Positions 18,038 through 27,236 of a stretch of 64,000 bases of DNA are shown here, one piece after another. The translations under genes were made by a program, and so were the position numbers. The DNA comes from Pararhizobium polonicum (lineage in GTDB: Bacteria > Pseudomonadota > Alphaproteobacteria > Rhizobiales > Rhizobiaceae). Location of the stretch: positions 124,001-188,000 of the forward strand of contig NZ_LGLV01000016.1 of assembly GCF_001687365.1 (NCBI RefSeq), given 5' to 3'. How positions within the stretch are numbered: position 1 is the stretch's first letter; each line of letters starts with the position of its first letter. Under the pieces are notes generated by a model. That model was not told where the DNA came from and searched no databases. It saw only the letters and a list, made by a program, of their open reading frames with translations.

Positions 18038-20227
18038 ATGCCCTATCTTCGCTCCGCCACCCGTTCCACCATCCGCTTCGCCCTTGCCGGCACCTCGCTG
18101 CTGGCGCTGTCGCTGACAGCCTTTGCGCAGGACGCGGCGCAGTCCACGACGGCAAGCGATGGTACGACGACGCTTGAGACGCTGACCGTCACCGGCGGTA
18201 GTGGCGGCGTCATTACTGCTGACGGTTATGTCGGCACCAGCAGTGCCACCGGCGCCAAAACCGACACACCCTTCCTGCAGACGCCGCAATCGATTTCCTC
18301 CGTTACGGAGCAGCAACTGAAGGATCGCAATCCGCAGACTCTCCTCGATACCGTCGCCTATACGCCCGGCGCCCGCGTTGGCGGGTACGGCTTTGATCCC
18401 CGTTTCGATTCCTTCACGGTGCGCGGCTTCGACGTCACGTATACCGGCGTCTTCCGGGACAATTTGCGCCAGCCCGGCGCCAGCTCCTCCCTGTTCAAAA
18501 CCGAGCCCTATGGTCTCGAAGGCGTTTCAATCCTGCGTGGTCCCTCATCGGCGCTGTACGGAGCATCCGGTGCCGGCGGTCTTTTCAATCTGATCACCAA
18601 ACGGCCAACGGAAGAGCCGCTCCACGAGTTGCAGCTGCAATACGGCACCGACAATCGTTATCAGGGACAATTCGACTTCTCCGGCCCGATCAACGAAACC
18701 GACCCGCTTTACTACCGAATGACGGGCCTTCTACGCAGCTCCGATACGGAGCAGGTGAGCGTTCCCGACGATCGTGCTTACATCGCTCCCGCGTTCACCT
18801 GGAAGCCGGACGAAGATACCAAGCTCACCATCCTCGGTGAATACTCCCGCACCAAGACGGGCGGTTCTGCTGCCTACTATAATGATCCATTGACCGGCAA
18901 AGTCACCGATATCTTCGCTGGCAATCCGGATTTCAACGATTCCGTACAGACCCAGGCCCGCGTCGGCTACGAGTTCGAGCATCGGCTGAACGACGTCTTC
19001 ACCTTCCGCCAGAACATGCGCGTCTCGACGCTGAACATCGACACCGACTGGGCCTTCGCCTACGGACCAAACGCGGTCGATCCCACGCTGCTCGACAGCA
19101 GTGCCGGTACGTTCGACGAACGCATGACAGCGATCACCATCGACAACCAGCTGGAAGCGAAGTTCGATACTGGCGCGCTCGATCATACGCTCCTCGTAGG
19201 TATCGACTATACCAAGCTGCGGTTCCGTTCCCTGAATGGGTATGGTTACACGCCGCCACTCGACACCAGCAATCCGACGAAAGGCCGTCCGACCGATCCG
19301 ATCGCTTTCAGCGAGCGCGTCGTGCAGGATCAGTGGCAGCTCGGCACCTACCTGCAGGACCAGATCCGTTACGATGCCTGGACGCTGACGGCTGGTGGGC
19401 GGTATGATTGGGTCTCCACCGATACTGACACGACCACTCTCGCCACTGGCGCGGTGGACGCTGTGTCCCAGAAGGACAAGGCATTTTCCGGCCGCATCGG
19501 CCTGACCTATGAGACCGATTTCGGCCTTGCGCCCTATATCAGCTACTCCAACGCGTTCTCCCCCAACGCCGGCGTCAACAAAGAAACGAGCCAGCCGTTC
19601 AAGCCGACCGAGAGCCAGCAGGAAGAAATCGGCGTCAAGTATCTCCTGCCGAACAGCAACACTCTGATTACTGCCGCTCTCTTCAATATCGACCAGAAGA
19701 ACAGCCTCTATTACGAAGTTGTTGACCTGCCGACCGGCCCTGCAAATATCCAGGTACAACGCGGCAAGGTGCGCTCACGCGGCTTCGAGATCGAGGCGAA
19801 TACCAGCCTCGACAACGGCCTGTCGCTGGTGGCCTCCTATACCTATACCGACATCAAGATCACCGAGGGCCCTGCGGATACGGTTGGCAATTCCGTTTCT
19901 TCCGTGCCGCGCCACATGGCCTCTCTGTGGGCGGACTACACCCTGCCCGAAGATGGCCCGGGCGCCGGCCTCGGCTTTGGAGCAGGTGTCCGCTTCCTCG
20001 GATCCAGCTATGGCAACGACCAGAATACAATGCGCAATTCGTCGCGTGCCCTGTTCGACGCCGCTGCCCACTATGATTTCGCGGCGATCGACAAGAAGTA
20101 CGAAGGCCTGCGCCTGCAGGTGAACGCCACCAATGTCTTTGACCGGCGTGACGCAGTCTGCTCGGCCGGCTTCTGCTATCGCGACCAGGGCCGTGCCGTT
20201 ATCGGTTCGCTGAAATACAGCTGGTGA
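18038..20227 (+). CDS. TonB-dependent ferric-siderophore outer-membrane receptor
   Basis: 729 residues. The start at 18038 gives a signal peptide ending ALSLTAFA and a TonB-box-like ETLTVTG soon after. The plug domain shows LQTPQSISSVTEQQLKDRN, VRGFD and ILRGPSSALYGASGAGG; the barrel ends in an aromatic residue (SLKYSW), as usual for outer-membrane barrels. The pattern is that of the FhuA/FcuA hydroxamate-siderophore group. It opens a three-gene unit with a FhuF-type reductase and a binding protein, and an IRO box precedes it. The exact siderophore is not determinable. Confidence 0.93.
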   Translation: MPYLRSATRSTIRFALAGTSLLALSLTAFAQDAAQSTTASDGTTTLETLTVTGGSGGVITADGYVGTSSATGAKTDTPFLQTPQSISSVTEQQLKDRNPQTLLDTVAYTPGARVGGYGFDPRFDSFTVRGFDVTYTGVFRDNLRQPGASSSLFKTEPYGLEGVSILRGPSSALYGASGAGGLFNLITKRPTEEPLHELQLQYGTDNRYQGQFDFSGPINETDPLYYRMTGLLRSSDTEQVSVPDDRAYIAPAFTWKPDEDTKLTILGEYSRTKTGGSAAYYNDPLTGKVTDIFAGNPDFNDSVQTQARVGYEFEHRLNDVFTFRQNMRVSTLNIDTDWAFAYGPNAVDPTLLDSSAGTFDERMTAITIDNQLEAKFDTGALDHTLLVGIDYTKLRFRSLNGYGYTPPLDTSNPTKGRPTDPIAFSERVVQDQWQLGTYLQDQIRYDAWTLTAGGRYDWVSTDTDTTTLATGAVDAVSQKDKAFSGRIGLTYETDFGLAPYISYSNAFSPNAGVNKETSQPFKPTESQQEEIGVKYLLPNSNTLITAALFNIDQKNSLYYEVVDLPTGPANIQVQRGKVRSRGFEIEANTSLDNGLSLVASYTYTDIKITEGPADTVGNSVSSVPRHMASLWADYTLPEDGPGAGLGFGAGVRFLGSSYGNDQNTMRNSSRALFDAAAHYDFAAIDKKYEGLRLQVNATNVFDRRDAVCSAGFCYRDQGRAVIGSLKYSW

Positions 20228-20231
20228 GACT

Positions 20232-20996
20232 TTGACCGTCAACGCCAACCACGACGCAAAGACTGCCTTCGGGGCCTCCAGCCTGAAGGCAGTCTTTGCC
20301 GGTGAGCATGCCTGGTGCGGCGAGAAGATGATGCTGTCTTCGGACATCGAAGGCGCCGTCCCGATTTCGGATTTCTTCGGCTCCGGCGGTTTTTCCGCTG
20401 CCCTCGATACCTATGCGGCGAGCCGGGGCGGCACCGACAGGCGCGCGGTCGCCTCCATGTGGTCGCTCTATTATTTCTCGCTTCTGACCATCCCCTATAT
20501 CGTTGCCCGCCGGGCCCATCATGCGCTGCCGGTCGCCGCCCGCAGCATGACGATCGCGCTGGCCGAGGACGGGCTGCCGCGTGCGCTGGGCCTTGCCGAT
20601 GAAGGCGACTGGAGCGACAGCGAAGAGGGCGATCTGCTCTCCTTCGTGATGCCTCTGGTCAGCCAGAACCTTGCCGAAATCGTCGCACACCTGAAGACGC
20701 AGGGCGGCATTGCCCCGAAGCTCGCCTGGAACAACGCGGCCGTCTATATCGACTACGCCTTCAACGCCACCGAACGGAAGCGCCCGGCAGACGGCGACGC
20801 CTGGGCTTCGCGCTCGCTGTTTTCAGCGCCGCATTTGCCGGATGGTTCGGCCAACCCCTTCCTCGGCTGCCTGCGCCACGAGATCGACGGAGAAGAGACC
20901 GTCTGCCGCCGCAAGATCTGTTGCCTGCGTTACCTGCTGCCCGGTATTCCCAGTTGCGGCAATCTCTGCGCCCTGCCCGCCCAAAGAAAGCAATGA
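20232..20996 (+). CDS. fhuF: Ferric-siderophore reductase, FhuF family
   Basis: 254 residues from a TTG start 4 bp after the receptor stop, with GGTGAG just upstream; an internal ATG at 20325 is less likely. The C-terminus carries the [2Fe-2S] ligands: Cys-Cys near residues 230-231, then after ten residues Cys 242, and Cys 246 (CCLRYLLPGIPSCGNLC). The last spacing is three residues rather than the two of E. coli FhuF. The enzyme releases iron from siderophores by reduction in the cytoplasm. The binding-protein gene follows after one base. Confidence 0.85.
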   Translation: MTVNANHDAKTAFGASSLKAVFAGEHAWCGEKMMLSSDIEGAVPISDFFGSGGFSAALDTYAASRGGTDRRAVASMWSLYYFSLLTIPYIVARRAHHALPVAARSMTIALAEDGLPRALGLADEGDWSDSEEGDLLSFVMPLVSQNLAEIVAHLKTQGGIAPKLAWNNAAVYIDYAFNATERKRPADGDAWASRSLFSAPHLPDGSANPFLGCLRHEIDGEETVCRRKICCLRYLLPGIPSCGNLCALPAQRKQ

Positions 20997-20997
20997 C

Positions 20998-22104
20998 GTG
21001 AAACGCCTTTTTCTTCTGACACTCGGCCTGCTCTTGGCCTTTGCCCCGATCGTGAATGCACAAGACCGCTGGCCGATGACACTGACTGACTCGGTTGGCC
21101 GGCAGGTGACGATCAAGGCAAAGCCGAAGGCGATCCTGCTCGGCAGCGGCTTCAATCTGGTGGCGCTGTCGCTGATCCATCCGGATCCCGTCAGCCTGCT
21201 GGCCGGCTGGTCCGGCGACATGAAGGGTGACAATCCGGAAATCTACCAGGATTTTGTCACGAAATTTCCAAAGCTCGCCGACGTACCGATCATTGGCAAC
21301 GGCACCGGCGACGGCTTGTCGTTCGAAACCATCCTGTCGCTGAAGGCCGACCTTGCGATCCTGGCGAACTGGCAGGCCGATACCGAGCTTGGCAAACGGG
21401 CGATCGACTATCTGGAAACCATCGGCGTTCCGGTCTTTGTCGTCGATTTCAACAGCGATCCGCTCAAGAACACGCCGGACAACATGCGGCTGCTCGGCAG
21501 GATTCTGGAGCGGGAAGAACAGGCAAACGCCTTTGCCACCTTCTACGAGGACCACCTGAAGCGCATCACCGATCGCGTCGCGGCCAATCCGGAACCCGGC
21601 CCCACCGTGGTGATGGATGCCTTTCCCAATCCGGATCGATGCTGCTACGCCTATGGAACCGGCGGCCTTGGCGAATTCATCGGCATCACCGGCAGCCGCA
21701 ATATCGCCGACAAGAACCTGCCGCGGCAGGGCGGCATGGTCAGCAGCGAATACCTGATATCAGCCGACCCGGAGGTCTACATCGCCACCGCCTCGCCGGG
21801 CGGAACCTACAGCGTGTTTTCGGTCGGCCCCGGCGTTCCCGCCGAAGAGGCCCGCAGGACGCTCGGTGAAGCGGTGAAGAACCCGGTTCTGGCCAACCTG
21901 TCCGGTGTGCAGAAAGGGCGCGTGCACGGATTGTGGAATTTCTTCAATGCCGTGCCGCTGAACATTCTCGCAGCGGAGGCTTTTGCGCACTGGCTGCGGC
22001 CGGAGCTGTTTGCCGATGTCGATCCGGACGCATCGCTCGCGGAAATCAACGAACGCTTTGCCGCCGTTCCGTTCAGGGGCTCCTACTGGATCAGCCTGAA
22101 ATAG
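20998..22104 (+). CDS. Siderophore/iron ABC transporter substrate-binding protein (FepB/FhuD class)
   Basis: 368 residues from a GTG start at 20998, chosen because a clean signal peptide begins there (VKRLFLLTLGLLLAFAPIVNA) and AAAGAAAG precedes it. Longer upstream frames only read fhuF out of frame. The mature part has the periplasmic class III binding fold: VTDSVGRQV-like opening, SFETILSLKADLAIL and a YLISADPEVYIAT segment. It is larger than typical FhuD. No permease or ATPase gene accompanies it, so the inner-membrane channel must be encoded elsewhere. Confidence 0.87.
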   Translation: MKRLFLLTLGLLLAFAPIVNAQDRWPMTLTDSVGRQVTIKAKPKAILLGSGFNLVALSLIHPDPVSLLAGWSGDMKGDNPEIYQDFVTKFPKLADVPIIGNGTGDGLSFETILSLKADLAILANWQADTELGKRAIDYLETIGVPVFVVDFNSDPLKNTPDNMRLLGRILEREEQANAFATFYEDHLKRITDRVAANPEPGPTVVMDAFPNPDRCCYAYGTGGLGEFIGITGSRNIADKNLPRQGGMVSSEYLISADPEVYIATASPGGTYSVFSVGPGVPAEEARRTLGEAVKNPVLANLSGVQKGRVHGLWNFFNAVPLNILAAEAFAHWLRPELFADVDPDASLAEINERFAAVPFRGSYWISLK

Positions 22105-22108
22105 AGAA

Positions 22109-22134
22109 TGGCCGGATATGGGGATATCCGGCCA
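22109..22134 (+). terminator. Perfect hairpin between siderophore operon and DUF892 gene
   Basis: An 11-bp perfect stem (TGGCCGGATAT / ATATCCGGCCA) with a GGGG loop, 4 bp after the binding-protein stop and 15 bp before the end of the convergent gene. There is no T-run; it probably ends or protects transcripts from both sides. Confidence 0.6.
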
Positions 22135-22149
22135 ATGTGATGATCTTCG

Positions 22150-22650
22150 CTACGCGGCCTTCTTGAGGGCCGTTGCATTGACCGAAGCCTCGGCCAGCTT
22201 CGTCAGGGCGTGGTCGGTCTTGCCCTCCTGCTGCAGCGTCTCGTCGAGCAGCTTGACCGCATCCTTGAGGCCGAGCATCGCAGCCCAGGTTTTCAAGGTG
22301 CCGTAGCGGGCCATCTCGTAATGTTCGACCGCCTGCGCCGTGGCCAGAAGACCGGCATCGAGCGCCGGCGAATTCTTGAATTCGTCGAGGATCTCCTCGC
22401 CTTCCTCGATGATCCCGTCGATGGCCGGGCAGGTCTTGCCGGTGGCACGCTTGCCGAAGATTTCAAACACCTGCTGCAGGCGCTCGATCTGCCCTTCGGT
22501 TTCGTCGCGATGCTTTTCGAAAGCGGCCTTCAGCTGCGGGCTCTGCGCGCCCTTTGCCATTTTCGGCAAGGTCTTCAGAATTTTCCGTTCGGCGTAATAG
22601 ACATCCTTGAGCATGTCGTGAAACAGGTCTTCCAGGGCTTTTCCGGCCAT
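22150..22650 (-). CDS. Ferritin-like DUF892 protein (YciE/YciF family)
   Basis: 166 residues, start 22650 after GGAAGAG. Four-helix ferritin-like fold typical of YciE/YciF: FHDMLKDVYYAERKILKTLPKM near the N-terminus, then EKHRDETEGQIERLQQVFE and AVEHYEMARYGTLKTWA, which supply the Glu/His residues expected for a di-iron site. Members are general-stress proteins whose reaction is not settled. The C-terminus ends ALKKAA. It faces the iron-uptake operon. Confidence 0.9.
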   Translation of the reverse strand: MAGKALEDLFHDMLKDVYYAERKILKTLPKMAKGAQSPQLKAAFEKHRDETEGQIERLQQVFEIFGKRATGKTCPAIDGIIEEGEEILDEFKNSPALDAGLLATAQAVEHYEMARYGTLKTWAAMLGLKDAVKLLDETLQQEGKTDHALTKLAEASVNATALKKAA

Positions 22651-22808
22651 TGGTCTCTTCCTTTTCATGATGAACACATGTCGTCGGCGACCTGCGGGAA
22701 ACGGGTTGCAACGGGCTTTGTTCCACTTCACGGAACAATCACTGGATCGTGCCGCGAAACGCTTCCCTCACGGCGACGCCCCGCCTATATAGGGATGGGA
22801 GGATCTTG

Positions 22809-23336
22809 ATGATTTGGATATTTCCTGCGCTTGCAGGCCTTTTGATTGTTTATTTCGCCATGCGCTCGTCGCGTTTCCGGCGCTTTGCCGAACCGGTTTT
22901 GAGCGTCCTTGTGGCACTGGGGCTTCTATCCGCCTTCGTGATCTGGCTGCGAGACGGCGGATCGCAGGACGCCGCCGACACCCAGCCGCCGCTGACCCAG
23001 AGCCGCCCAGTTATTCAGCCGGAGGAGATCGTGCTCGACGGCTTGCAATTCACCCGCAACCGGCCCGATACCAGCTACCGCGTCACCGGTACGGTTCTCA
23101 ACAATAGCCCGGCCAATCTCACCAATTTCAATCTGACGGTGACGCTCGAAGATTGCCCGGATAATGCGTGCAAGACGATCGGTGAAGACACCGCGCTCAT
23201 TCTGGCGCGCGTGCCGGCTGGTGCAAGCCAGACATTCGAAACCTTCTTTACCTTCCCCAACCGTTTCGGCATCGAGCCGACGGCGCCGAAATGGTCGACG
23301 CGGGTTTCCAACGTCCAGGGCATCGCCGCCCCATAA
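22809..23336 (+). CDS. Conserved membrane-anchored protein of unknown function
   Basis: 175 residues. The start at 22809 follows GGGAGGA. Two hydrophobic segments (about residues 1-16 and 30-46) precede a soluble domain of about 125 residues that looks like a beta-sandwich (DGLQFTRNRPDTSYRVTGTVLNNS, then LTVTLEDC). A Cys pair (CPDNAC) lies in that domain. This resembles FxLYD/DUF3426-like domains of secreted proteins, but I do not recognise a named family. It is divergent from the DUF892 gene and shares a 158-bp upstream region with it. Confidence 0.6.
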   Translation: MIWIFPALAGLLIVYFAMRSSRFRRFAEPVLSVLVALGLLSAFVIWLRDGGSQDAADTQPPLTQSRPVIQPEEIVLDGLQFTRNRPDTSYRVTGTVLNNSPANLTNFNLTVTLEDCPDNACKTIGEDTALILARVPAGASQTFETFFTFPNRFGIEPTAPKWSTRVSNVQGIAAP

Positions 23337-23351
23337 CGGATCGCCGGTGCG

Positions 23352-24581
23352 TCAGGCCCGGCTGATCTCGTCCAGATACCAGTTGATGTAACGCAGTTCG
23401 TTCTGCTCCATCGGCGCGATCGGACCCGGTACGAAATAATGCGAACGCACGCCGCGTGAGGTATGCTCGATGATCGACTTGTCCTCGTCGGTGGTCACCG
23501 TCCACAGCCATTTCAGCTTTTCGAGGTCGTAGTCGACGCCCTCTTGCGCCTCGCCGTTGACCAGCCAGATCAGTTCCATCTCACAGGCCTCGGGGCCCTT
23601 GGGAATGAAACGGTAGATCATGCCGTGATCGGGATAGCAGACGAGGAACGACGTGCCGCCGAGATGGACGGAGGTGACGCCGCCGTCGAATTCGGTGAAC
23701 CGCCCCATCAGAGGTGCGAGCGCCGAGCCGTCCTGGCTGCCGGTCTTCACACCATCATAGAGCGCATAGCGGAAGGCATGGATGGTCTCCTTGCCGTTTG
23801 CCGATGTCTGCCAGTGATCGCCGGAACCGATCTGGATACCGAGCGCGCAGGTCCGCTCCTCCATCGCCGCATTCAGCGCCTCGATCATATGCAACGGCTG
23901 TTCCAGCGCGTGGGTCTGCGAATATTCCGGATGCGCCGGGCCGCAATGATAGCACTCGACATAGTTTTCGACCGCCAGCTTCCAGTTGGCATCGACCGGA
24001 TAGCTCTGACGATGCGCCACCTTGGCCTGTGCCCAGCCATATTGCCCGCAGGTGGCATGCAGCAGGTTCTCGACCTCGGTGAAATCGAGCGGGTTGTCGG
24101 CGAAGGAAATGAACACCAGCCCCTCGACGACGCGGACATGCAGCGTCTTCAGCCCATGGTCTTCCCGCTTGAAATCCTTCGGCATCAGCCGGGCAGCCTT
24201 CAACGCCCCGTCATTACCATAGGTCCAGGCATGGTAGGGACAGACGAAGACGCGGGCATTACCCTTGTCCTTTGTGCAGACCTCGGCGCCACGATGGCGG
24301 CAGACGTTGAGAATGGCGTGGATCGTGCCATCCGCATGCCGGGTCAGGATCACCTGCTCCGACGCCATCCGAAAAACCTCGAAATCGTTCGGCTTGGGGA
24401 TGACGCTTTCATGCGCGACGCAGTGCCAGTGGCGGCGGAAGACGCGCTCCAGATCGCGCTCGTAGATGTCCGGGTCCATGTAGAACGGCCGGGTGAGGCC
24501 ATGGCCGGGCCTGTGGGCGGCGACGAGCTGGTCGATACGGTCCATCGGCTTTTCGGTCGTCTTTGTGTCTGGCGCGAGCAT
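23352..24581 (-). CDS. Rieske non-heme iron oxygenase, alpha subunit (glycine betaine/stachydrine demethylase type)
   Basis: 409 residues; ATG 24581 is preferred because AAGGAG lies 9 nt upstream, while the ATG at 24590 abuts it. The Rieske [2Fe-2S] ligands are Cys94-x-His96 and Cys114-x2-His117; the mononuclear iron site is in NYVECYHCGPAHPEY (His near 212 and 217). The C-terminus with TTDEDKSIIEHTSRGVRS and PGPIAPMEQNELR is that of quaternary-amine demethylases (GbcA, Stc2). Downstream of two dimethylglycine/sarcosine dehydrogenase-like genes on the same strand, it most likely removes the first methyl group of glycine betaine or a similar betaine. Its reductase partner is not adjacent. Confidence 0.8.
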   Translation of the reverse strand: MLAPDTKTTEKPMDRIDQLVAAHRPGHGLTRPFYMDPDIYERDLERVFRRHWHCVAHESVIPKPNDFEVFRMASEQVILTRHADGTIHAILNVCRHRGAEVCTKDKGNARVFVCPYHAWTYGNDGALKAARLMPKDFKREDHGLKTLHVRVVEGLVFISFADNPLDFTEVENLLHATCGQYGWAQAKVAHRQSYPVDANWKLAVENYVECYHCGPAHPEYSQTHALEQPLHMIEALNAAMEERTCALGIQIGSGDHWQTSANGKETIHAFRYALYDGVKTGSQDGSALAPLMGRFTEFDGGVTSVHLGGTSFLVCYPDHGMIYRFIPKGPEACEMELIWLVNGEAQEGVDYDLEKLKWLWTVTTDEDKSIIEHTSRGVRSHYFVPGPIAPMEQNELRYINWYLDEISRA

Positions 24582-24651
24582 GGCTTTCATCTCCTTGAAA
24601 ACATCCGGAAAAATCGCGTTCCGGCGCGCGCACTCAATACTGGCGGGAAGA

Positions 24652-24764
24652 GCCCCTCACCCTAGCCCTCTCCCCGTAAACGGGGAGAGGGGACGACGGA
24701 GGCTGCCGCCTATCCCTTCTCCCCGTTTACGGGGAGAAGGTGCCCGACAGGGCGGATGAGGGGC
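24652..24764 (-). repeat. RIME-like palindromic repeat, copy 2
   Basis: About 113 bp between the Rieske gene and the flavoprotein gene. It shares with copy 1 the CCCCTCACCCT start, GGGGAGAGGGGACGACGGAGG core, paired CCCCGTTTACGGGG hairpins and GGATGAGGGG end. The differences are a handful of bases, mostly in hairpin loops. Again it sits between genes of the same strand. Confidence 0.85.
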
Positions 24765-24788
24765 AATTCTCGTCCCAGACCGAAGGAC

Positions 24789-27236
24789 CTACATCCGCAC
24801 CCGCTCCGCCTTCGGATCATACATCGGCGCAAGCGACGCCTCCGCCTTCACCCGCGTCCCGGCAATCTCAATCTCATAAGCCGAGCCCAGCACATCCGTC
24901 TCGCTTTCACCCTTGCACGGCACATAACCGAGCCCGATCGCACCGCCGAGATGGTGGCCGTAATTGCCGGATGTGATCGTGCCGACGATCCTGCCGTCGC
25001 GGACCACCGCTTCGTTGTGGAACAAGAGCGGCTCCGCATCGGCCAGCCGGAACTGGACCAATCTCCGCGACAGTCCAGCCTCCTGCTTCTTCAGCACCGC
25101 CTCGCGGCCGATGAAATCGCCCTTGCCAGCCCGAACGGCAAAGCCGAGGCCGGCTTCCAGCACATGATCCTCATCGGTGATGTCATGGCCGAAATGGCGG
25201 AAGGCCTTTTCGATGCGGCACGAATCCAGCGTATGAAGCCCGCAGAGCTTCAGGCCGACATCCGCCCCCGCCGCCTCCAGCGCCTCGAACACATGCGCCG
25301 TCTGGTCGGTGGAAACGTAAAGCTCCCAGCCGAGTTCGCCGACATAGGTGACCCGGTGAGCCCGGGCGAGACCCATGCCGATCTCGATTTCCCGGGCAGT
25401 GCCGAACGGATGGGCCGCATTGGAGAAGTCGTTGGGGCTGACCTTTTGCATCAGCTCGCGCGCCTTCGGCCCCATGACGCAAAGCACCGATTCCGATGCC
25501 GTCATATCGGTGATGACGACGAATTCATCAGTGACATGCTTGCGCAGCCAGGCGAGGTCACGCTGCAAGGTTGCGCCGGGCACGACCAGCAGGAAAGCCG
25601 TTTCCGAAAGCCGCGTCACCGTCAGATCGCTCTCGATACCGCCGCGGGCATTGAGCATCTGCGTATAGACGATGCGGCCCGCCGCAACATCCATCTGGTT
25701 GGCACAGAGCTTCTGAAGAAAGGCCAGTGCGTCGCGGCCCTCGACGCGGATCTTGCCGAACGAGGTCATGTCGAACAGACCGACGCCGTTGCGCACAGCC
25801 AGATGTTCGTCGCGCTGATTATCGAACCAGTTCTGCCGCTTCCAGCTGTATCGGTATTCGCGCGCCTGGCCTTCTTTCGCAAACCAGTTGGCCCGCTCCC
25901 AACCGGCCACTTCGCCAAACACCGCGCCGCGTGCCTTCAGATGCTCATGGATCGGCGAACGGCGAACGCCACGCGCGGTGGCCATCTGGCGATAGGGGAA
26001 ATGGTCGGCATAGAGCAAGCCGAGCGTCTCGGTGACGCGTTCCTTGAGATAGGTCCGGTTCTTCTGGAACGGCTGCGCCCGGCGGATATCGACTTCCCAG
26101 AGATCGAAAGGCGGCTCGCCGTCGTTCATCCACTGCGCCAGTGCCATGCCGGCACCGCCGGAGGAGACGATGCCGATGGAATTGTAACCGGCCGCGACCC
26201 AGTAGCCCTTCAGCTCCGGCGCCTCGCCAAGATAGTAGCGATCGTCCGGCGTAAAGCTCTCCGGGCCGTTGAAGAAAGTGTGGATCCCCGCCGTTTCCAG
26301 CATCGGCATGCGGTTGACCGCCTGTTCGAGGATCGGCGCGAAATGGTCGAAATCCTCCGGCAATTGGTCGAAACAGAAATCCTCGCTGATGCCGTCCATA
26401 CCCCAGGGCTTGGCCTTGAGTTCGAAGGCCCCGACCAGCATCTTGCCGGCATCCTCCTTGTAATAGGTGCATTCGTCCGGCACACGCAGCACCGGCAGGC
26501 GTTGCAGCCCGGCGACCGGCTCGGTGACGATGTAGAAATGCTCGCAGGCATGCAGCGGCACGGTGACGCCGGACATATTGGCGAGTTCCCTGCCCCACAT
26601 ACCGGCCGCATTGACGACGTTCTCGGTCTCGATCGTGAACGTCTCGCCGTTCTGCTCGCAGGTGACGCCGGAGACCCGGCCATCCTTCTTGTGGACAGCC
26701 GTCACCTTGACGCCTTCGAGAATGGTCGCGCCGTTCTGCCGCGCACCCTTGGCCAAGGCCATGGCGATATTAGCCGGATCGCACTGGCCATCGAGCGGCA
26801 GATGCACGGCGGCCGTGACATCCGAAATATTCAGATGGGGATACATCGCCTTGACCTCATCCGGCGAAATTTCCCGCACATCGACATCGAAGGCACGGGC
26901 AAGCGAAGCCTGTCGGTAGATCTCCTGCTTGCGCTCCTCCGTCAGCGCCACCGTGATCGAGCCGCATTGGCGCATGCCCGTACCGATGCCGGTCTCGGCC
27001 TCGAGCTTGGTGTAGAGATCGGCCGAATATTTGGCGAGCCGGGTCATGTTCTGCGAGGCGCGCAGCTGGCCGATGAGGCCCGCCGCATGCCAGGTGGTGC
27101 CCGACGTCAGCTGTTTGCGCTCCAGCAGCACGACATCGGTCCAGCCGAGCTTGGCCAGATGATAGGCAACCGAACAGCCCGATACACCGCCACCGATGAT
27201 GACCGCGCGGGCCTTTGTGGGGATAGCCTTGCTCAT
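24789..27236 (-). CDS. Dimethylglycine/sarcosine dehydrogenase-like flavoprotein with GcvT domain (1)
   Basis: 815 residues. An N-terminal FAD domain (VIIGGGVSGCSVAYHLAKLG, residues 12-31) and TTWHAAGL, whose His near 50 is the covalent FAD site in this family, are followed by an FAO_M linker and a C-terminal GcvT tetrahydrofolate domain (YVGELGWELYV, GLGFAVRAGKGDFIGREAV). Such enzymes oxidise N-methyl groups of dimethylglycine or sarcosine and pass the one-carbon unit to tetrahydrofolate. The start overlaps the stop of the second copy by 4 bp, so the pair is one operon. Which copy acts on which methylated glycine is not readable. Confidence 0.87.
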   Translation of the reverse strand: MSKAIPTKARAVIIGGGVSGCSVAYHLAKLGWTDVVLLERKQLTSGTTWHAAGLIGQLRASQNMTRLAKYSADLYTKLEAETGIGTGMRQCGSITVALTEERKQEIYRQASLARAFDVDVREISPDEVKAMYPHLNISDVTAAVHLPLDGQCDPANIAMALAKGARQNGATILEGVKVTAVHKKDGRVSGVTCEQNGETFTIETENVVNAAGMWGRELANMSGVTVPLHACEHFYIVTEPVAGLQRLPVLRVPDECTYYKEDAGKMLVGAFELKAKPWGMDGISEDFCFDQLPEDFDHFAPILEQAVNRMPMLETAGIHTFFNGPESFTPDDRYYLGEAPELKGYWVAAGYNSIGIVSSGGAGMALAQWMNDGEPPFDLWEVDIRRAQPFQKNRTYLKERVTETLGLLYADHFPYRQMATARGVRRSPIHEHLKARGAVFGEVAGWERANWFAKEGQAREYRYSWKRQNWFDNQRDEHLAVRNGVGLFDMTSFGKIRVEGRDALAFLQKLCANQMDVAAGRIVYTQMLNARGGIESDLTVTRLSETAFLLVVPGATLQRDLAWLRKHVTDEFVVITDMTASESVLCVMGPKARELMQKVSPNDFSNAAHPFGTAREIEIGMGLARAHRVTYVGELGWELYVSTDQTAHVFEALEAAGADVGLKLCGLHTLDSCRIEKAFRHFGHDITDEDHVLEAGLGFAVRAGKGDFIGREAVLKKQEAGLSRRLVQFRLADAEPLLFHNEAVVRDGRIVGTITSGNYGHHLGGAIGLGYVPCKGESETDVLGSAYEIEIAGTRVKAEASLAPMYDPKAERVRM

